Part shown: piece by piece, positions 25,479 to 35,023 of the stretch
How positions within the stretch are numbered: position 1 is the first letter of the stretch
How the letters are laid out: each line of letters starts with the position of its first letter
Source: CAVVXX01 sp963707975
GTDB taxonomy: Bacteria; Pseudomonadota; Alphaproteobacteria; Micropepsales; Micropepsaceae
Direction of reading: 5' to 3'
NCBI GenBank assembly: GCA_963707975.1
Contig: OY970177.1
Location: 124,001-188,000, forward strand
Length of the DNA: 64,000 nucleotides
Position numbers and translations under genes: made by a program
Notes under the pieces: generated by a model
The model's input: only the letters and a program-made list of their open reading frames with translations
What the model was told of the DNA's origin: nothing
The model's database searches: none

Positions 25479-26380
25479 CCGACGGTTTCCGCCATTACCG
25501 GAAACATCTTTTCGGTTTTGCGCACGTCTTCAAGCGTGGGCAGTCGTGCTTCGTTTCCGAGATATTGCACCGCGTGGGCCGATGCCGCGCGCGCAAAATG
25601 GAAATGCGTTTCCCATTTGGCGCCTGGATGCGTAAGGAAGGAATAGATGTAAGCACCGTGGAATATGTCCCCCGCACCGTTCGTATCGATAACACGCTCC
25701 TTCGGTACCGGCAGCGCCCGCATGTCGCGCACCGTTCCGCTTTCGTCGAACCAAACCATGCCGCGCTCACCCAAGGTAACACCGCCGATCTTGCAACCTT
25801 TCTGCTTCAACAGGTCGAGCACCTCGTAATTCGATACTTTCAACTGCTCGCAGAAACGCTCACCCAGCACCGCGACATCAATGAAATTGAGCAGTTCAAG
25901 CGTGTTGTCGCGCACGGCGCCGCCGTCGAGCGAGGTGAGAGTTTTCTGCTCGCGGCAGAGCCTGGCGTAATGGATAGCGGCGTCGGATTGGTGGCCGTCG
26001 ACGTGCAACACGCGGGCTCCCTTGATGTTCAAATTCGGGAACGGGTGCAGGTAATCGTCGTCGCGGCAGCGTACGATGGCGCGCTTGCCTTCATGGGGCA
26101 TCACAAAGGAAAGCGACGAGCGGTGCACTTTGCGCGGATGAATCGACACCTGGAATTTCGCCGCCATGTCGAGGAACATATGCCCAAGCCAGTCGTCGGC
26201 AAGCGAGGTGAGCAGATCTGGCGCGATGCCAAGTTTGGCGCAGCAGAAGGCAGCAGTGACGGCATTACCGCCGAACGAGACGGCATAGTCCCGCGCGACA
26301 TCTTTCTCATCGCCCGTGGGCACGTGGTCGGTGATGAAGGTCACGTCGATATAGGTCTGGCCGATGAACAGCGCGTCCAT
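25475..26380 (-). CDS. PfkB family carbohydrate kinase
   Basis: The 301-residue protein is a ribokinase-fold sugar or nucleoside kinase. The first PfkB signature is seen as DYAVSFGGNAVTAAFCCAKLG near residue 30-50. The second carries the catalytic base in IDTNGAGDIFHGAY near residue 230, with the anion-hole GAGD. The substrate cannot be inferred; many alphaproteobacterial members are annotated as generic sugar kinases. It runs in the same direction as the PAP2 gene upstream (29-bp gap). Confidence 0.88.
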   Translation of the reverse strand: MDALFIGQTYIDVTFITDHVPTGDEKDVARDYAVSFGGNAVTAAFCCAKLGIAPDLLTSLADDWLGHMFLDMAAKFQVSIHPRKVHRSSLSFVMPHEGKRAIVRCRDDDYLHPFPNLNIKGARVLHVDGHQSDAAIHYARLCREQKTLTSLDGGAVRDNTLELLNFIDVAVLGERFCEQLKVSNYEVLDLLKQKGCKIGGVTLGERGMVWFDESGTVRDMRALPVPKERVIDTNGAGDIFHGAYIYSFLTHPGAKWETHFHFARAASAHAVQYLGNEARLPTLEDVRKTEKMFPVMAETVG

Positions 26381-26408
26381 GTTCTCTTCCTGGCTAACTC
26401 ACCCTAGG

Positions 26409-27128
26409 TCACTTGAGCAATTGGCCGCGAGCCAATGGCGCGTCTCGGCCAAACTTTGCAGCAATCACGCCCACGGCAGTGCCGAGATAGGCGCCCGCAA
26501 TGACATCGCTCAGCCAATGAAAATCGGCACCAAGCAGGCCGACGGCGACAAGCAGTGCGACCGACGCGTAAATCCATCTGAAACGCGGATAGCAAAGCCA
26601 AAGCACAGCCATGACCGTGCAAGTCTCCGTCATATGCCCGGACGGGAAGGAAGAATAGCCGATGCCGCCGTGCATTGGATGAAACCCAAAAGTTCCATTG
26701 CCGAAAAACGACGGGTTGTTGCCAACCCACGTCTCTGGCCAGGTACGGCCGAAAAGAAACTTCAGCTCGTCTTTCAGCGCGATTGCCACAAGCAAGCCAA
26801 GGGCGGCCCGCAACGCGACGTCGCTCGCCCGGCCGAGCGGCTGGCGCAAAAGGGTTGCGGCCGCCGCTACGATCAAGGCGATCACCGCCAGCGGCATCAG
26901 CGCATCGACGAAGTGCGTGAGCCAGGCAAATAGCTTCTCGTCATGGAACTGGCCGTGGACGAATGTCGCCAATGGCCGATCGAGCACGAAATAGGAAAAG
27001 ACAACGAGCACGAGGCAAGACCCCGCGCCCCACAGCCAGCGGCCCTGGTTGCGATCCGTGGCGGCGGTCCGCTGCTCGCCCGGTTTGCTTTTTTCGCCTT
27101 CCTGCAATTGTTGACCCCTTGCGATCAC
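26409..27128 (-). CDS. PAP2 family membrane phosphatase
   Basis: This is an integral membrane phosphatase of up to 239 residues with about six hydrophobic segments. The three PAP2 motifs are readable: KDELKFLFGRTWP (K-x6-RP), SFPSGHMTE (PSGH) and GADFHWLSDVIAG (H-x3-D). Such enzymes dephosphorylate lipid phosphates such as phosphatidate or undecaprenyl pyrophosphate. The GTG at 27126-27128 is the longest start; about 30 charged residues precede the first membrane segment, so a later start is possible. Confidence 0.85.
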   Translation of the reverse strand: MIARGQQLQEGEKSKPGEQRTAATDRNQGRWLWGAGSCLVLVVFSYFVLDRPLATFVHGQFHDEKLFAWLTHFVDALMPLAVIALIVAAAATLLRQPLGRASDVALRAALGLLVAIALKDELKFLFGRTWPETWVGNNPSFFGNGTFGFHPMHGGIGYSSFPSGHMTETCTVMAVLWLCYPRFRWIYASVALLVAVGLLGADFHWLSDVIAGAYLGTAVGVIAAKFGRDAPLARGQLLK

Positions 27129-27200
27129 TGGGCGCCAATGTCGCTGGCAAGAGCACGCAGCACAAGCTATGAGTCGGGTTCACCTGGCTGGGAAATCGGC

Positions 27201-27422
27201 ATGCGTTCCAGACCGCGCAAAACGGGCCGCATCCATTGGGCTCTGCGCCTGCTGGTGCTCATTCCTTTTGTGGCGCTGGCCTGGACGCCATTCTACAACA
27301 TGGCTGAACCCAAGCTTGCCGGCATCCCCTTCTTCTATTGGTATCAGCTCGCGTGGATCATCATAGGCGCGGTGCTGCTTGGCGTGGTTTATCTCGCCGA
27401 GCGCGCCGGGGAATCCAAGTGA
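27201..27422 (+). CDS. DUF3311 small membrane protein (transporter partner)
   Basis: The 73-residue protein has a basic N-terminus and two transmembrane helices (LRLLVLIPFVALAWTPFYN and FYWYQLAWIIIGAVLLGVVYL) with the DUF3311 pattern P-F-Y-N and P-F-F-Y-W-Y-Q. Genes of this family almost always precede an SSS-type monocarboxylate symporter, as here; it probably forms a small subunit or helps assembly. Its TGA overlaps the GTG start of the symporter (GTGA). Confidence 0.85.
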   Translation: MRSRPRKTGRIHWALRLLVLIPFVALAWTPFYNMAEPKLAGIPFFYWYQLAWIIIGAVLLGVVYLAERAGESK

Positions 27423-28945
27423 ACGAAACCGGTATTGTCATCTTCGTCGGGCTGTTTGCTTTCGTGACGATTTTGGGCTTCGTCGCCGCACGCTGGAAGC
27501 GGGCCGATCTCACGCAGCTTAGCGAATGGGGCCTTGGCGGACGGCGCTTCGGCACCATCATCACCTGGTTTCTGGTCGGCGGCGATCTATATACGGCCTA
27601 CACTTTCATTGCCGTGCCGGCTTTGATGTTCGGCACAGGCGCGGCCGGGTTCTTCGCAGTGCCTTACACGATATTGGTCTATCCGCTGCTGTTTCTGATT
27701 TTTCCGCGGCTGTGGCGAATTGCGCACGAGCGCGGCTATGTGACTGCGGCCGATGTCGTGCGCGGGCAATCCGGCAATGGCTGGCTGGCGCTCGCCATCG
27801 CTTTCACTGGGCTCATCGCCACCATGCCCTATATCGCGCTGCAGCTTGTGGGCATGCAGGTGGTGATTGCGGCGATGGGAATTCCAGGCAGCGGCATCTA
27901 CGCCGATTTGCCGCTGATCATCGCCTTCGCCATTTTGGGCGCTTTCACCTACACCAGCGGTCTGCGCGCGCCCGCCATGATCGCTGTGGTGAAGGATCTG
28001 CTGATCTACATCACGGTGATCGCGGCCATCATTATCATTCCTGAAAAACTGGGCGGGTATGCTCACATCTTCGCCAGCGTGCCTGCTGGCAAGCTTTTGC
28101 TGGCGGCGCCAGGTGCAGGAAGCACCGGCGCCTACAGCGCATATCCCACACTGGCCATTGGCTCGGCGTTGGCGCTTCTGCTTTATCCGCACGCCATGAC
28201 CGGCGTGCTTTCCGCCAGCAGCGAGCACGTTATCTGCCGCAATGCGGCAATCCTGCCTGCCTATTCCTTTGCCCTCGGCCTGATCGCGCTGCTGGGCTTC
28301 ATGGCGATTGCCTCGGGCGTATCCACGATGCCGCAATTCGCCGGGGGCTTCGCGCTATACCACGCGAACTACGCCGTGCCCGCGTTGTTTCTTTATGCCT
28401 TCCCGTCCTGGTTCGTGGGCGTGGCCTTCGCGGCAATCGCCATTGGCGCGCTGGTGCCGGCCGCTGTCATGTCCATTGCCACCGCCAACCTGTTCACGCG
28501 CAATGTTTATAAGGAGTTCCTCAAGCCCGGCTGCACACCGGCGCAAGAAACCCAGGTAGCCAAGATCGCCTCGCTGATCGTGAAAGTGGGCGCGCTGTTC
28601 TTCATCATCTTCCTGCCGCAGCAATACGCCATTCAATTGCAATTGCTGGGCGGCATCTGGATCATCCAGACGCTGCCCGCCGTCATCATCGGCCTTTACA
28701 CGCGCTGGCTGAACAGCAAGGCGTTGCTGATCGGCTGGGCGTGCGGAATGGCAAGCGGCACCTGGATGGCGGGCACGCTAGGCTTCACCGCGGTGGTCTA
28801 TCCGTTGCAGATTTCGGGCTTCACCATGCCCGGTTACGCAGCGCTTTACTCGCTTATCGTCAATCTGGTTGTCTCTGGCGTGTTATCGGTGGTGTTCAAC
28901 GTCATCGTCCCGGACCGCGTGACCGCACAAGCAACCGCGAACTAA
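27419..28945 (+). CDS. mctP: Sodium:solute symporter, MctP-like monocarboxylate transporter
   Basis: The 508-residue SSS-family permease has about thirteen transmembrane segments. It includes SEWGLGGRRFGTIITWFLVGGDLYTAYTF, split over the first two helices, and the GALVPAAVMSIATANLFTRNVYK block characteristic of the sodium-site region. The DUF3311 partner and the overall sequence fit MctP, first described in rhizobia for uptake of lactate, pyruvate and alanine. The start is a GTG that overlaps the upstream stop. Confidence 0.87.
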   Translation: MNETGIVIFVGLFAFVTILGFVAARWKRADLTQLSEWGLGGRRFGTIITWFLVGGDLYTAYTFIAVPALMFGTGAAGFFAVPYTILVYPLLFLIFPRLWRIAHERGYVTAADVVRGQSGNGWLALAIAFTGLIATMPYIALQLVGMQVVIAAMGIPGSGIYADLPLIIAFAILGAFTYTSGLRAPAMIAVVKDLLIYITVIAAIIIIPEKLGGYAHIFASVPAGKLLLAAPGAGSTGAYSAYPTLAIGSALALLLYPHAMTGVLSASSEHVICRNAAILPAYSFALGLIALLGFMAIASGVSTMPQFAGGFALYHANYAVPALFLYAFPSWFVGVAFAAIAIGALVPAAVMSIATANLFTRNVYKEFLKPGCTPAQETQVAKIASLIVKVGALFFIIFLPQQYAIQLQLLGGIWIIQTLPAVIIGLYTRWLNSKALLIGWACGMASGTWMAGTLGFTAVVYPLQISGFTMPGYAALYSLIVNLVVSGVLSVVFNVIVPDRVTAQATAN

Positions 28946-28951
28946 ACCACC

Positions 28952-29836
28952 TTACAAGGATACTTCCGCGTCCACGGCCTCGGGCGCCCCTCGTTTCGAC
29001 GCTGCATGCAGCAACAGCGCTGCCGCATACACCACTACAACAACTACGCCCCAGCGCAGCGTCGCCAGCGGAAGTGACTTAACGACAAAAGCCGCTAATA
29101 GGACGGCAGGAACGCCGCCGAGTGCCAGCCCAAGCACGACGCGCAGATCGATGCGATTGGTGCGCATGAAGCGAATGCCGCTTGCGGGCATGAGAAAAGC
29201 GCATGCCCCCATCATGATGGGAAAGGCGCCCGTTGGGTTAAGCCCCATCAAGCTCAACAATATGAGGGATGGCGCGTAAAGACCAATGCCGAAGGTCATA
29301 AGGGCCCCCAACACAAAATGGGCCGCAACCGCTATTGCAAAAAAGACGGGAGGCAATGCCGTTGCGTCGCCGCCTCCAGGCATAAGACCAAGATTCGTCA
29401 GCGCATAGAGTGTTGCTGCGATAAGAAGCGCGACACCAACGACGCCCTGCACAATCCGGGTAGGCAAGCGAACAACCACCGACGATCCGATGATCGCGCC
29501 AACCACGGCGGACGTGATGCAAGCAACAAGAAGGATGGGATCAACCCGGATCAGATTGATGAAAATTAATGCCTCGGCGATGGTGGGCAAGCAGTGACCG
29601 GTATTGAGAGTCGCAGGAATGAAGCTGTCGGGAACGAGTTTGCGCAGTTTTAAATATGCGGTTGTCGGTGCGAACGAACCGATCCCAAGTGTGTCGAAGA
29701 AATTTGTCACCGCGCCAAGCCCGATTGCTTCGGCATTGAATTTTAACTGACCTCGCGCCGATGCGGTGCGCACGAGTAACACCAAGAATGCGCACCCGAT
29801 GACGGCGAGCGCCGTAATGAGGACGATAAGGATCAT
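28952..29836 (-). CDS. TauE/SafE family membrane protein
   Basis: The 294-residue protein has about eight transmembrane helices arranged as two related halves, each opening with a glycine-rich G-x-G-x-x-x-N/P-x-x pattern (GLGAVTNFFDTLGIGSFAP; GIGLYAPSLILLSLMGLNP). This is the TauE/SafE anion exporter family, linked to export of sulfite or sulfoacetate. No sulfur genes are adjacent, so the substrate is open. It is convergent with the mctP gene. Confidence 0.85.
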   Translation of the reverse strand: MILIVLITALAVIGCAFLVLLVRTASARGQLKFNAEAIGLGAVTNFFDTLGIGSFAPTTAYLKLRKLVPDSFIPATLNTGHCLPTIAEALIFINLIRVDPILLVACITSAVVGAIIGSSVVVRLPTRIVQGVVGVALLIAATLYALTNLGLMPGGGDATALPPVFFAIAVAAHFVLGALMTFGIGLYAPSLILLSLMGLNPTGAFPIMMGACAFLMPASGIRFMRTNRIDLRVVLGLALGGVPAVLLAAFVVKSLPLATLRWGVVVVVVYAAALLLHAASKRGAPEAVDAEVSL

Positions 29837-30109
29837 ATTGTTCCCGAGCTAAAGCTTCCGATTTTGCGAAGTAAGATCGAATACCGAAGACCCTATTTGT
29901 CGCCTATGACTGCGTGCAGGCCAAGGGATCAAATTCCATAATAAACAGGGAATTACAAAGAAATTCTGGTATTTTGTCGCTAACGCCTGATGAAACAGCC
30001 CGGGCGTGGCCGTAAAGAAAGCAGGTATTACCGACACTGCGAAGTGTTCTATGTCTGGAAGGACGGAAAATACTTTTCCGCAGATTTATCTCACCCAACG
30101 GAGGCCACC

Positions 30110-30676
30110 ATGGCAACTACTTCAACCGTAAGTGTGAGTGATGTGTTGAAGCGTTTTTCCAATGCGTTCCTGATCGAAGGGGTCGTTCTAGTGATCCTGG
30201 GCGTGGCGGCGATCGTACTGCCGCAATTCGCGAGCCTCGCCATCGACATCCTGCTGGGCTGGCTGTTATTGATAGGAGGCGCATTCGGGCTCGCCGTCAC
30301 CATCATGGCGCGCGACATGCCCGGCTTCTGGTGGGCGTTGATCTCGGCCATTGTCACCATCGTGGCCGGCGTGCTGCTGATCGGCTGGCCGGTGTCGGGC
30401 GTCTTTTCGCTAACCTTTGTGCTCACCGCCTTCCTGATTGCCGACGGCCTGCTGATGATCCTATTCGGCTTCGATCATCGCCGCATGCTGTCGCAGCGCT
30501 GGGGCTGGTTTGTTGCCAATGGCGTGATCGATCTGATCCTTGCCATGATCATCATTCTTGGCCTTCCCGGCACCGCGCTCTGGGTGCTCGGGCTCATCGT
30601 CGGCATCGATCTGCTGTTTGGGGGCATGTCACTGATCGCGATGGCGCTGGCCGCGCGGTCTGTAAAGGTCACTTAA
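30110..30676 (+). CDS. HdeD family acid-resistance membrane protein
   Basis: The 188-residue protein has six transmembrane helices grouped as three pairs, with HdeD features (LGWLLLIGGAFGLAVTI, WPVSGVFSLTFVLTAFLIADGL, then GLIVGIDLLFGGMSLIAMA). HdeD was defined in E. coli acid resistance; many members exist without proof of that role. ACGGAGG lies at proper spacing before the ATG at 30110. The 29837-30109 gap upstream shows no gene. The stop overlaps that of the convergent acyl-CoA dehydrogenase. Confidence 0.85.
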   Translation: MATTSTVSVSDVLKRFSNAFLIEGVVLVILGVAAIVLPQFASLAIDILLGWLLLIGGAFGLAVTIMARDMPGFWWALISAIVTIVAGVLLIGWPVSGVFSLTFVLTAFLIADGLLMILFGFDHRRMLSQRWGWFVANGVIDLILAMIIILGLPGTALWVLGLIVGIDLLFGGMSLIAMALAARSVKVT

Positions 30677-32961
30677 GCCGCGGCAGAACCGCGTTTCGTC
30701 TTGTCTGGCGCGGGCTTCGCCTGGGCGCGTGCGAGTTCGTCGTGGGCGAAATCGTCCACGGCGATGGCGTCGGCGATAAGCTTTTTCGCCCAGCCGAGCG
30801 CGGACGCCTCTTCCTGGGTGATGACTTTGGCCGCCACCAATTTATCGTAGTCGGCATCGGCGGGCGTCTTGTGGCCGAGCGCCGCGCGGATTTTATCCTC
30901 GATGCGGTCGCGCGCCACCGCCGCCACCAGCGCGGCCTCTATGCGTCCCGTCGCGTCGTCTGGCTTGTGGCTGATGTACATGCCTGACGTCAGCCGGTCT
31001 CGCGCATCTGACGGCGCGAGCAAGATGGCGGCGCAGGCGCGGGTGAGCCTGTCGGTGGGCGGCCGCTTGCGGCGGCCCAACGGGAATGCAATCAGCCGCA
31101 GGAACCATGCCACGGGGCGCATGGGTAGATTGGCCAGCACGCCGTCGAGCGCGTTCTGAATCGCATAAAGCCCGTCGCGCACGGCAAATTGCACCAGGGC
31201 CAAATCTTCGGCCGGGCTGCCTTCGTCTTCTAAGCGCTTGAGCACGCAACTCAGCAGATAAAGCTCGCTCAGCACGTCGCCGAGCCTTGCCGAAATGCTT
31301 TCGCGCCGTTTGAGGTCGCCCCCCATGGTGCCAAGCACATAATCCACCACGGCGGCGAAAGTGACGGCCGAGGCATGCAGGCGGCGATACATCCAGCCCA
31401 CATTGGGCAGGCTCGGCGCGTTCGCAAGCGCGCCACCGGTGAGGTTATGCAGGAAGGCACGCGAAGTGTTGGACGCAATGCTCTTCACATGCGCGAACAA
31501 TTCCCTATCGAAGGCTTCCAGCGCCTGCTCTTCGTCGGGCAAAGCGGCCGCCGCCATTTCCTTCAGCAGATGAGGGTGGCAGCGGATGGCGCCCTGGCCG
31601 AAAATGATCAGCGAGCGGGTGAGGATGTTGGCGCCTTCCACGGTGATCGCCACCGGAATGCTTTGATAGGCGCCGAAAAGATAATTGCGCGGGCCGTCGA
31701 TGATGCCGCGCCCGCCGTGAATATCCATCGCATCGTTGACCGTGCGGCGCATGCGCTCTGTGGCGTAGGCTTTCAGAATGGCCGACAGCACCGAAGGCTG
31801 CTGGCCGGAATCGACGGCGGCGCAGGTGAGCCTGCGCGCGGCATCTAGTACATAGGCGTTGGCGGCAATCCTTGCCAGCGGCTCCTCGATGCCCTCGAAC
31901 TTGCCGATAGAGACGCCGAACTGGCGGCGGATGTGGGCGTAGGCGCCCGTGTTGCGCGCAGCGAATTTGGTGGCGCCCGTAGAAAGCGCGGGCAGCGAAA
32001 TGGCGCGGCCTGCCGCCAGCGCCTCCATCAGCATGCGCCAGCCCTGGCCCGCGCGTGCCTTGCCGCCGATGATGTAATCGAGCGGAACGAAAACGTCCCT
32101 GCCGTGGGTGGGGCCATTCTGGAATGCCTGCCCCGCCGGATAATGGCGGCGCCCGTGCACCACGCCAGGCGTATCGGTGGGAATGAGCGCGAGCGTAATG
32201 CCCACGTCTTCCTCGCCACCCAGCAGGTGATCGGGATCGTGCATCCGGACGGCAAGGCCCAGCAATGTCGCAATCGGCGCCAACGTGATGTAGCGCTTGT
32301 CCCAGGTGAGCTTCATGCCGAGTGTGCGTTGGCCCTTGAACTCGCCCAGGCAGACAACGCCGGTGTCTGGAATGGCGGCGGCGTCGGAACCGGCTTCGAG
32401 GCCGGTGAGCGCGAAACAGGGAATTTCGTCGCCTCTCGCCAGCCGCGGCAGATAATATTTCTTCTGCTCGTCGGTGCCGTAACGCAAAAGCAATTCCGCG
32501 GGGCCGAGAGAATTCGGCACCATCACGGTGACGGCCGCGGTAGAACTCCGAGTGGAAATCTTCATTACGATGGAGGAATGGGCGAGCGCCGAAAATCCGA
32601 GCCCGCCATGTTCCTTCGGGATGATAATGCCGAAAAACCCGTGAGTCTTGATGAAGCGCCAGACTTCGGGCGGCAAGTCCACCAGCTCGTGGCGGATCTG
32701 CCAGTCATCGAGCATGGCGCAAAGCTCTTCGACGGGGCCGTCGAGGAAGGCCTGTTCCTCGGCGCTTAGTTTCGGCTTGGGGAATTGGCGCAGCTTGCGC
32801 CAATCGGGATGGCCGGAAAACAGCTCGGCGTCCCACCACACCGTGCCCGCATCGATCGCTTCGCGCTCGGTCGCCGACATAGGCGGCAGCACCTTGCGGT
32901 ACCAGTCGAGCAGTTTTTTGCTTATGTGCTCGCGGCGCCAGGCGATAAATCCGTCGCTCAT
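30673..32961 (-). CDS. fadE: Acyl-CoA dehydrogenase, FadE type
   Basis: The first step of fatty-acid beta-oxidation is catalysed by this FAD enzyme. At 762 residues it is the long FadE form, with a dehydrogenase core plus a C-terminal domain of about 280 residues (DUF1974-like). Core motifs include FFGIIIPKEHGGLGFSALA, CFALTGLEAGSD for FAD/substrate contact, GVVHGRRHYPAG and DAMDIHGGRGIIDGPRNYL near the FAD end. It stands alone, divergent from the kor cluster. The symbol is by similarity to E. coli FadE. Confidence 0.9.
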   Translation of the reverse strand: MSDGFIAWRREHISKKLLDWYRKVLPPMSATEREAIDAGTVWWDAELFSGHPDWRKLRQFPKPKLSAEEQAFLDGPVEELCAMLDDWQIRHELVDLPPEVWRFIKTHGFFGIIIPKEHGGLGFSALAHSSIVMKISTRSSTAAVTVMVPNSLGPAELLLRYGTDEQKKYYLPRLARGDEIPCFALTGLEAGSDAAAIPDTGVVCLGEFKGQRTLGMKLTWDKRYITLAPIATLLGLAVRMHDPDHLLGGEEDVGITLALIPTDTPGVVHGRRHYPAGQAFQNGPTHGRDVFVPLDYIIGGKARAGQGWRMLMEALAAGRAISLPALSTGATKFAARNTGAYAHIRRQFGVSIGKFEGIEEPLARIAANAYVLDAARRLTCAAVDSGQQPSVLSAILKAYATERMRRTVNDAMDIHGGRGIIDGPRNYLFGAYQSIPVAITVEGANILTRSLIIFGQGAIRCHPHLLKEMAAAALPDEEQALEAFDRELFAHVKSIASNTSRAFLHNLTGGALANAPSLPNVGWMYRRLHASAVTFAAVVDYVLGTMGGDLKRRESISARLGDVLSELYLLSCVLKRLEDEGSPAEDLALVQFAVRDGLYAIQNALDGVLANLPMRPVAWFLRLIAFPLGRRKRPPTDRLTRACAAILLAPSDARDRLTSGMYISHKPDDATGRIEAALVAAVARDRIEDKIRAALGHKTPADADYDKLVAAKVITQEEASALGWAKKLIADAIAVDDFAHDELARAQAKPAPDKTKRGSAAA

Positions 32962-33184
32962 GAAGCGAGCTTGCGCACAAATGTCAGCAAAATCAACGCC
33001 TTAATCGTATAATTGTGTGACATTGGGCTTGCCCGCTGCGAGATATTACGACTCTGAAACCCACTCTACGACTTTGTGTCATATAAGGTTTTCGTGAGCG
33101 ATCAGCGCTTATACAATGCCAAATCACGGCCGGCGCGGCCGCGGAAAACAGCGCGCCACAATGGGCTGGAGACCGGCGAAAGCA

Positions 33185-35023
33185 ATGAGCAGTGATGTAG
33201 CCGAGGGGCAGGTTGTTGGCGGCGCCCCTGATGACGGCATGCGCCCGACCGATCTCAAGAACCCCGACTACTTCCACAAGGTGGTGGACTGTCAGTGGGC
33301 GTGCCCCGCGCACACGCCGGTGCCGGAATATATCCGCATGATCGCTGCCGGGCGCTATTCCGACGCCTACATGGTCAATTGGTGGTCGAATGTGTTTCCT
33401 GGAATTCTGGGGCGCACCTGCGACCGCCCTTGCGAACCAGCATGCAGGCGCGGCCGAGTGGAAAAAGATCCGGTGGCGATTTGCCGCTTGAAGCGCGTAG
33501 CTGCCGACAACAAGGACGACATTCGCGGCCGCCTACCGAAGCCGGCGCCCACGAAAAATGGCAAGCGTATTGCGCTGGTCGGATGCGGGCCCGCGTCGCT
33601 CACAGTGACGCGCGATTTATTGCCGCTTGGCTACACTTGCGTGATCTACGATTCCGACAAGACGTCGGGCGGCATGATGCGGACACAGATTCCGAAATTC
33701 CGCCTGCCTGAAACCGTGCTGGACGAAGAAATCCGGTACATCACCGATCTGCAGCCGGAAATGAGGTTGGGCGAAGGCATCAAGTCGATGAAGGCGCTGC
33801 TTAAGGAAAATTACGACGCGATTTTTGTCGGCTGCGGCGCGCCCAGGGGCCGTGAACTCGATATTCCGGGGCGCAAAGAAGCGGCCAAGAATATCCACAT
33901 CGGCATCGACTGGCTTTCCAGCGTTTCGTTCGGCCATACCACGGCCATCGGCCGCCGCGTCATCGTGCTGGGCGGTGGCAACACGGCGATGGATTGCTGC
34001 CGCACCTCGCGCAGGCTTGGCGGCGAGGAAGTGCACGTCGTCGTGCGCTCGGGCTTCGAGGAGATGAAGGCCTCCCCTTGGGAAAAAGAAGACGCGATGC
34101 ACGAAGGCATTCCCATCCACAATTACCTTGTGCCCAGGGAATTCACCCATGTGAATGGCAAGCTAACGGGAGTGCTGTTCCAAAAAGTGAAAGCCGAACG
34201 CGATGCCAAGGGCCGCCGCAATCTGGTGCCCACGGGCGAGCCGGACGTGCATATGGAATGTGACGATGCACTTGTGGCAGTCGGCCAGGAAAACGCCTTC
34301 CCCTGGATCGAGCGCGATTGCGGCATCGAATTCGACAAATGGGATATGCCCAAGATTGATCCCGCCACCATGCAATCGACCAATCTGAAAATCTTTTTCG
34401 GCGGCGATGCGGCGTTCGGCCCAAAGAACATCATCTGGGCGGTGGCGCACGGCCATGAGGCCGCCATCTCCATCGATCTCTTCTGCAACGGCAAAGATGT
34501 GGACCAACGCCCGCCGCCGCACGTGAATCTGATGAGCCAGAAAATGGGGATTCACGAGTGGAGCTATGACAACGATATTTCCAACGACAAGCGTTACAAG
34601 GTGCCGCATGCGCCGCCGGAAAAAACGTTGAAGGACGTTAGGCTCGAAGTCGAGCTCGGCTTCGACCGCAAACTGGGTTTCCTCGAGGCTGAACGCTGCC
34701 TCAATTGCGACGTGCAGACCGTGTTCGAAGGGCCGAAATGCATCGAATGCGACGCCTGCGTCGACATCTGCCCGATGGATTGCATCACCTTCACCATGAA
34801 CGGCGGCGAAAAAGACCTGCGCACGCGGCTGACCGCGCCAGCGCCCAACCTGACGCAGGACCTTTATGTCGCTAATGGGCTGAAAACCGGACGCGTGATG
34901 GCGAAGGACGAAGACATGTGCCTGCATTGCGGGTTGTGCGCCGAGCGCTGCCCCACGGGCGCGTGGGACATGCAAAAATTCCTCTTTGAGCCGTCGCAGG
35001 CGGATAAGGCCTGCCACCTCTGA
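33185..35023 (+). CDS. korC: KorC-like NADP:ferredoxin oxidoreductase subunit (GltD-like with two 4Fe-4S clusters)
   Basis: This 612-residue protein couples a 2-oxoacid:ferredoxin oxidoreductase to NAD(P). The N-terminal cysteines (CQWACPAH, CDRPCEPACRRG) match the Fe-S domain of the glutamate synthase small subunit. The FAD site is LVGCGPASLT and the NADPH site LGGGNTAMDCCR. Two ferredoxin motifs follow at the C-terminus (CIECDACVDICP and CLHCGLCAERCP). The start at 33185 (MSSDVAEG) is preferred; ATGs at 33116 and 33161 would add a basic tail unlike homologues. The korA start overlaps its stop. The arrangement matches KorABC 2-oxoglutarate:NADP+ oxidoreductase known from aromatic-degrading Azoarcus; that substrate is inferred here. 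Confidence 0.82.
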   Translation: MSSDVAEGQVVGGAPDDGMRPTDLKNPDYFHKVVDCQWACPAHTPVPEYIRMIAAGRYSDAYMVNWWSNVFPGILGRTCDRPCEPACRRGRVEKDPVAICRLKRVAADNKDDIRGRLPKPAPTKNGKRIALVGCGPASLTVTRDLLPLGYTCVIYDSDKTSGGMMRTQIPKFRLPETVLDEEIRYITDLQPEMRLGEGIKSMKALLKENYDAIFVGCGAPRGRELDIPGRKEAAKNIHIGIDWLSSVSFGHTTAIGRRVIVLGGGNTAMDCCRTSRRLGGEEVHVVVRSGFEEMKASPWEKEDAMHEGIPIHNYLVPREFTHVNGKLTGVLFQKVKAERDAKGRRNLVPTGEPDVHMECDDALVAVGQENAFPWIERDCGIEFDKWDMPKIDPATMQSTNLKIFFGGDAAFGPKNIIWAVAHGHEAAISIDLFCNGKDVDQRPPPHVNLMSQKMGIHEWSYDNDISNDKRYKVPHAPPEKTLKDVRLEVELGFDRKLGFLEAERCLNCDVQTVFEGPKCIECDACVDICPMDCITFTMNGGEKDLRTRLTAPAPNLTQDLYVANGLKTGRVMAKDEDMCLHCGLCAERCPTGAWDMQKFLFEPSQADKACHL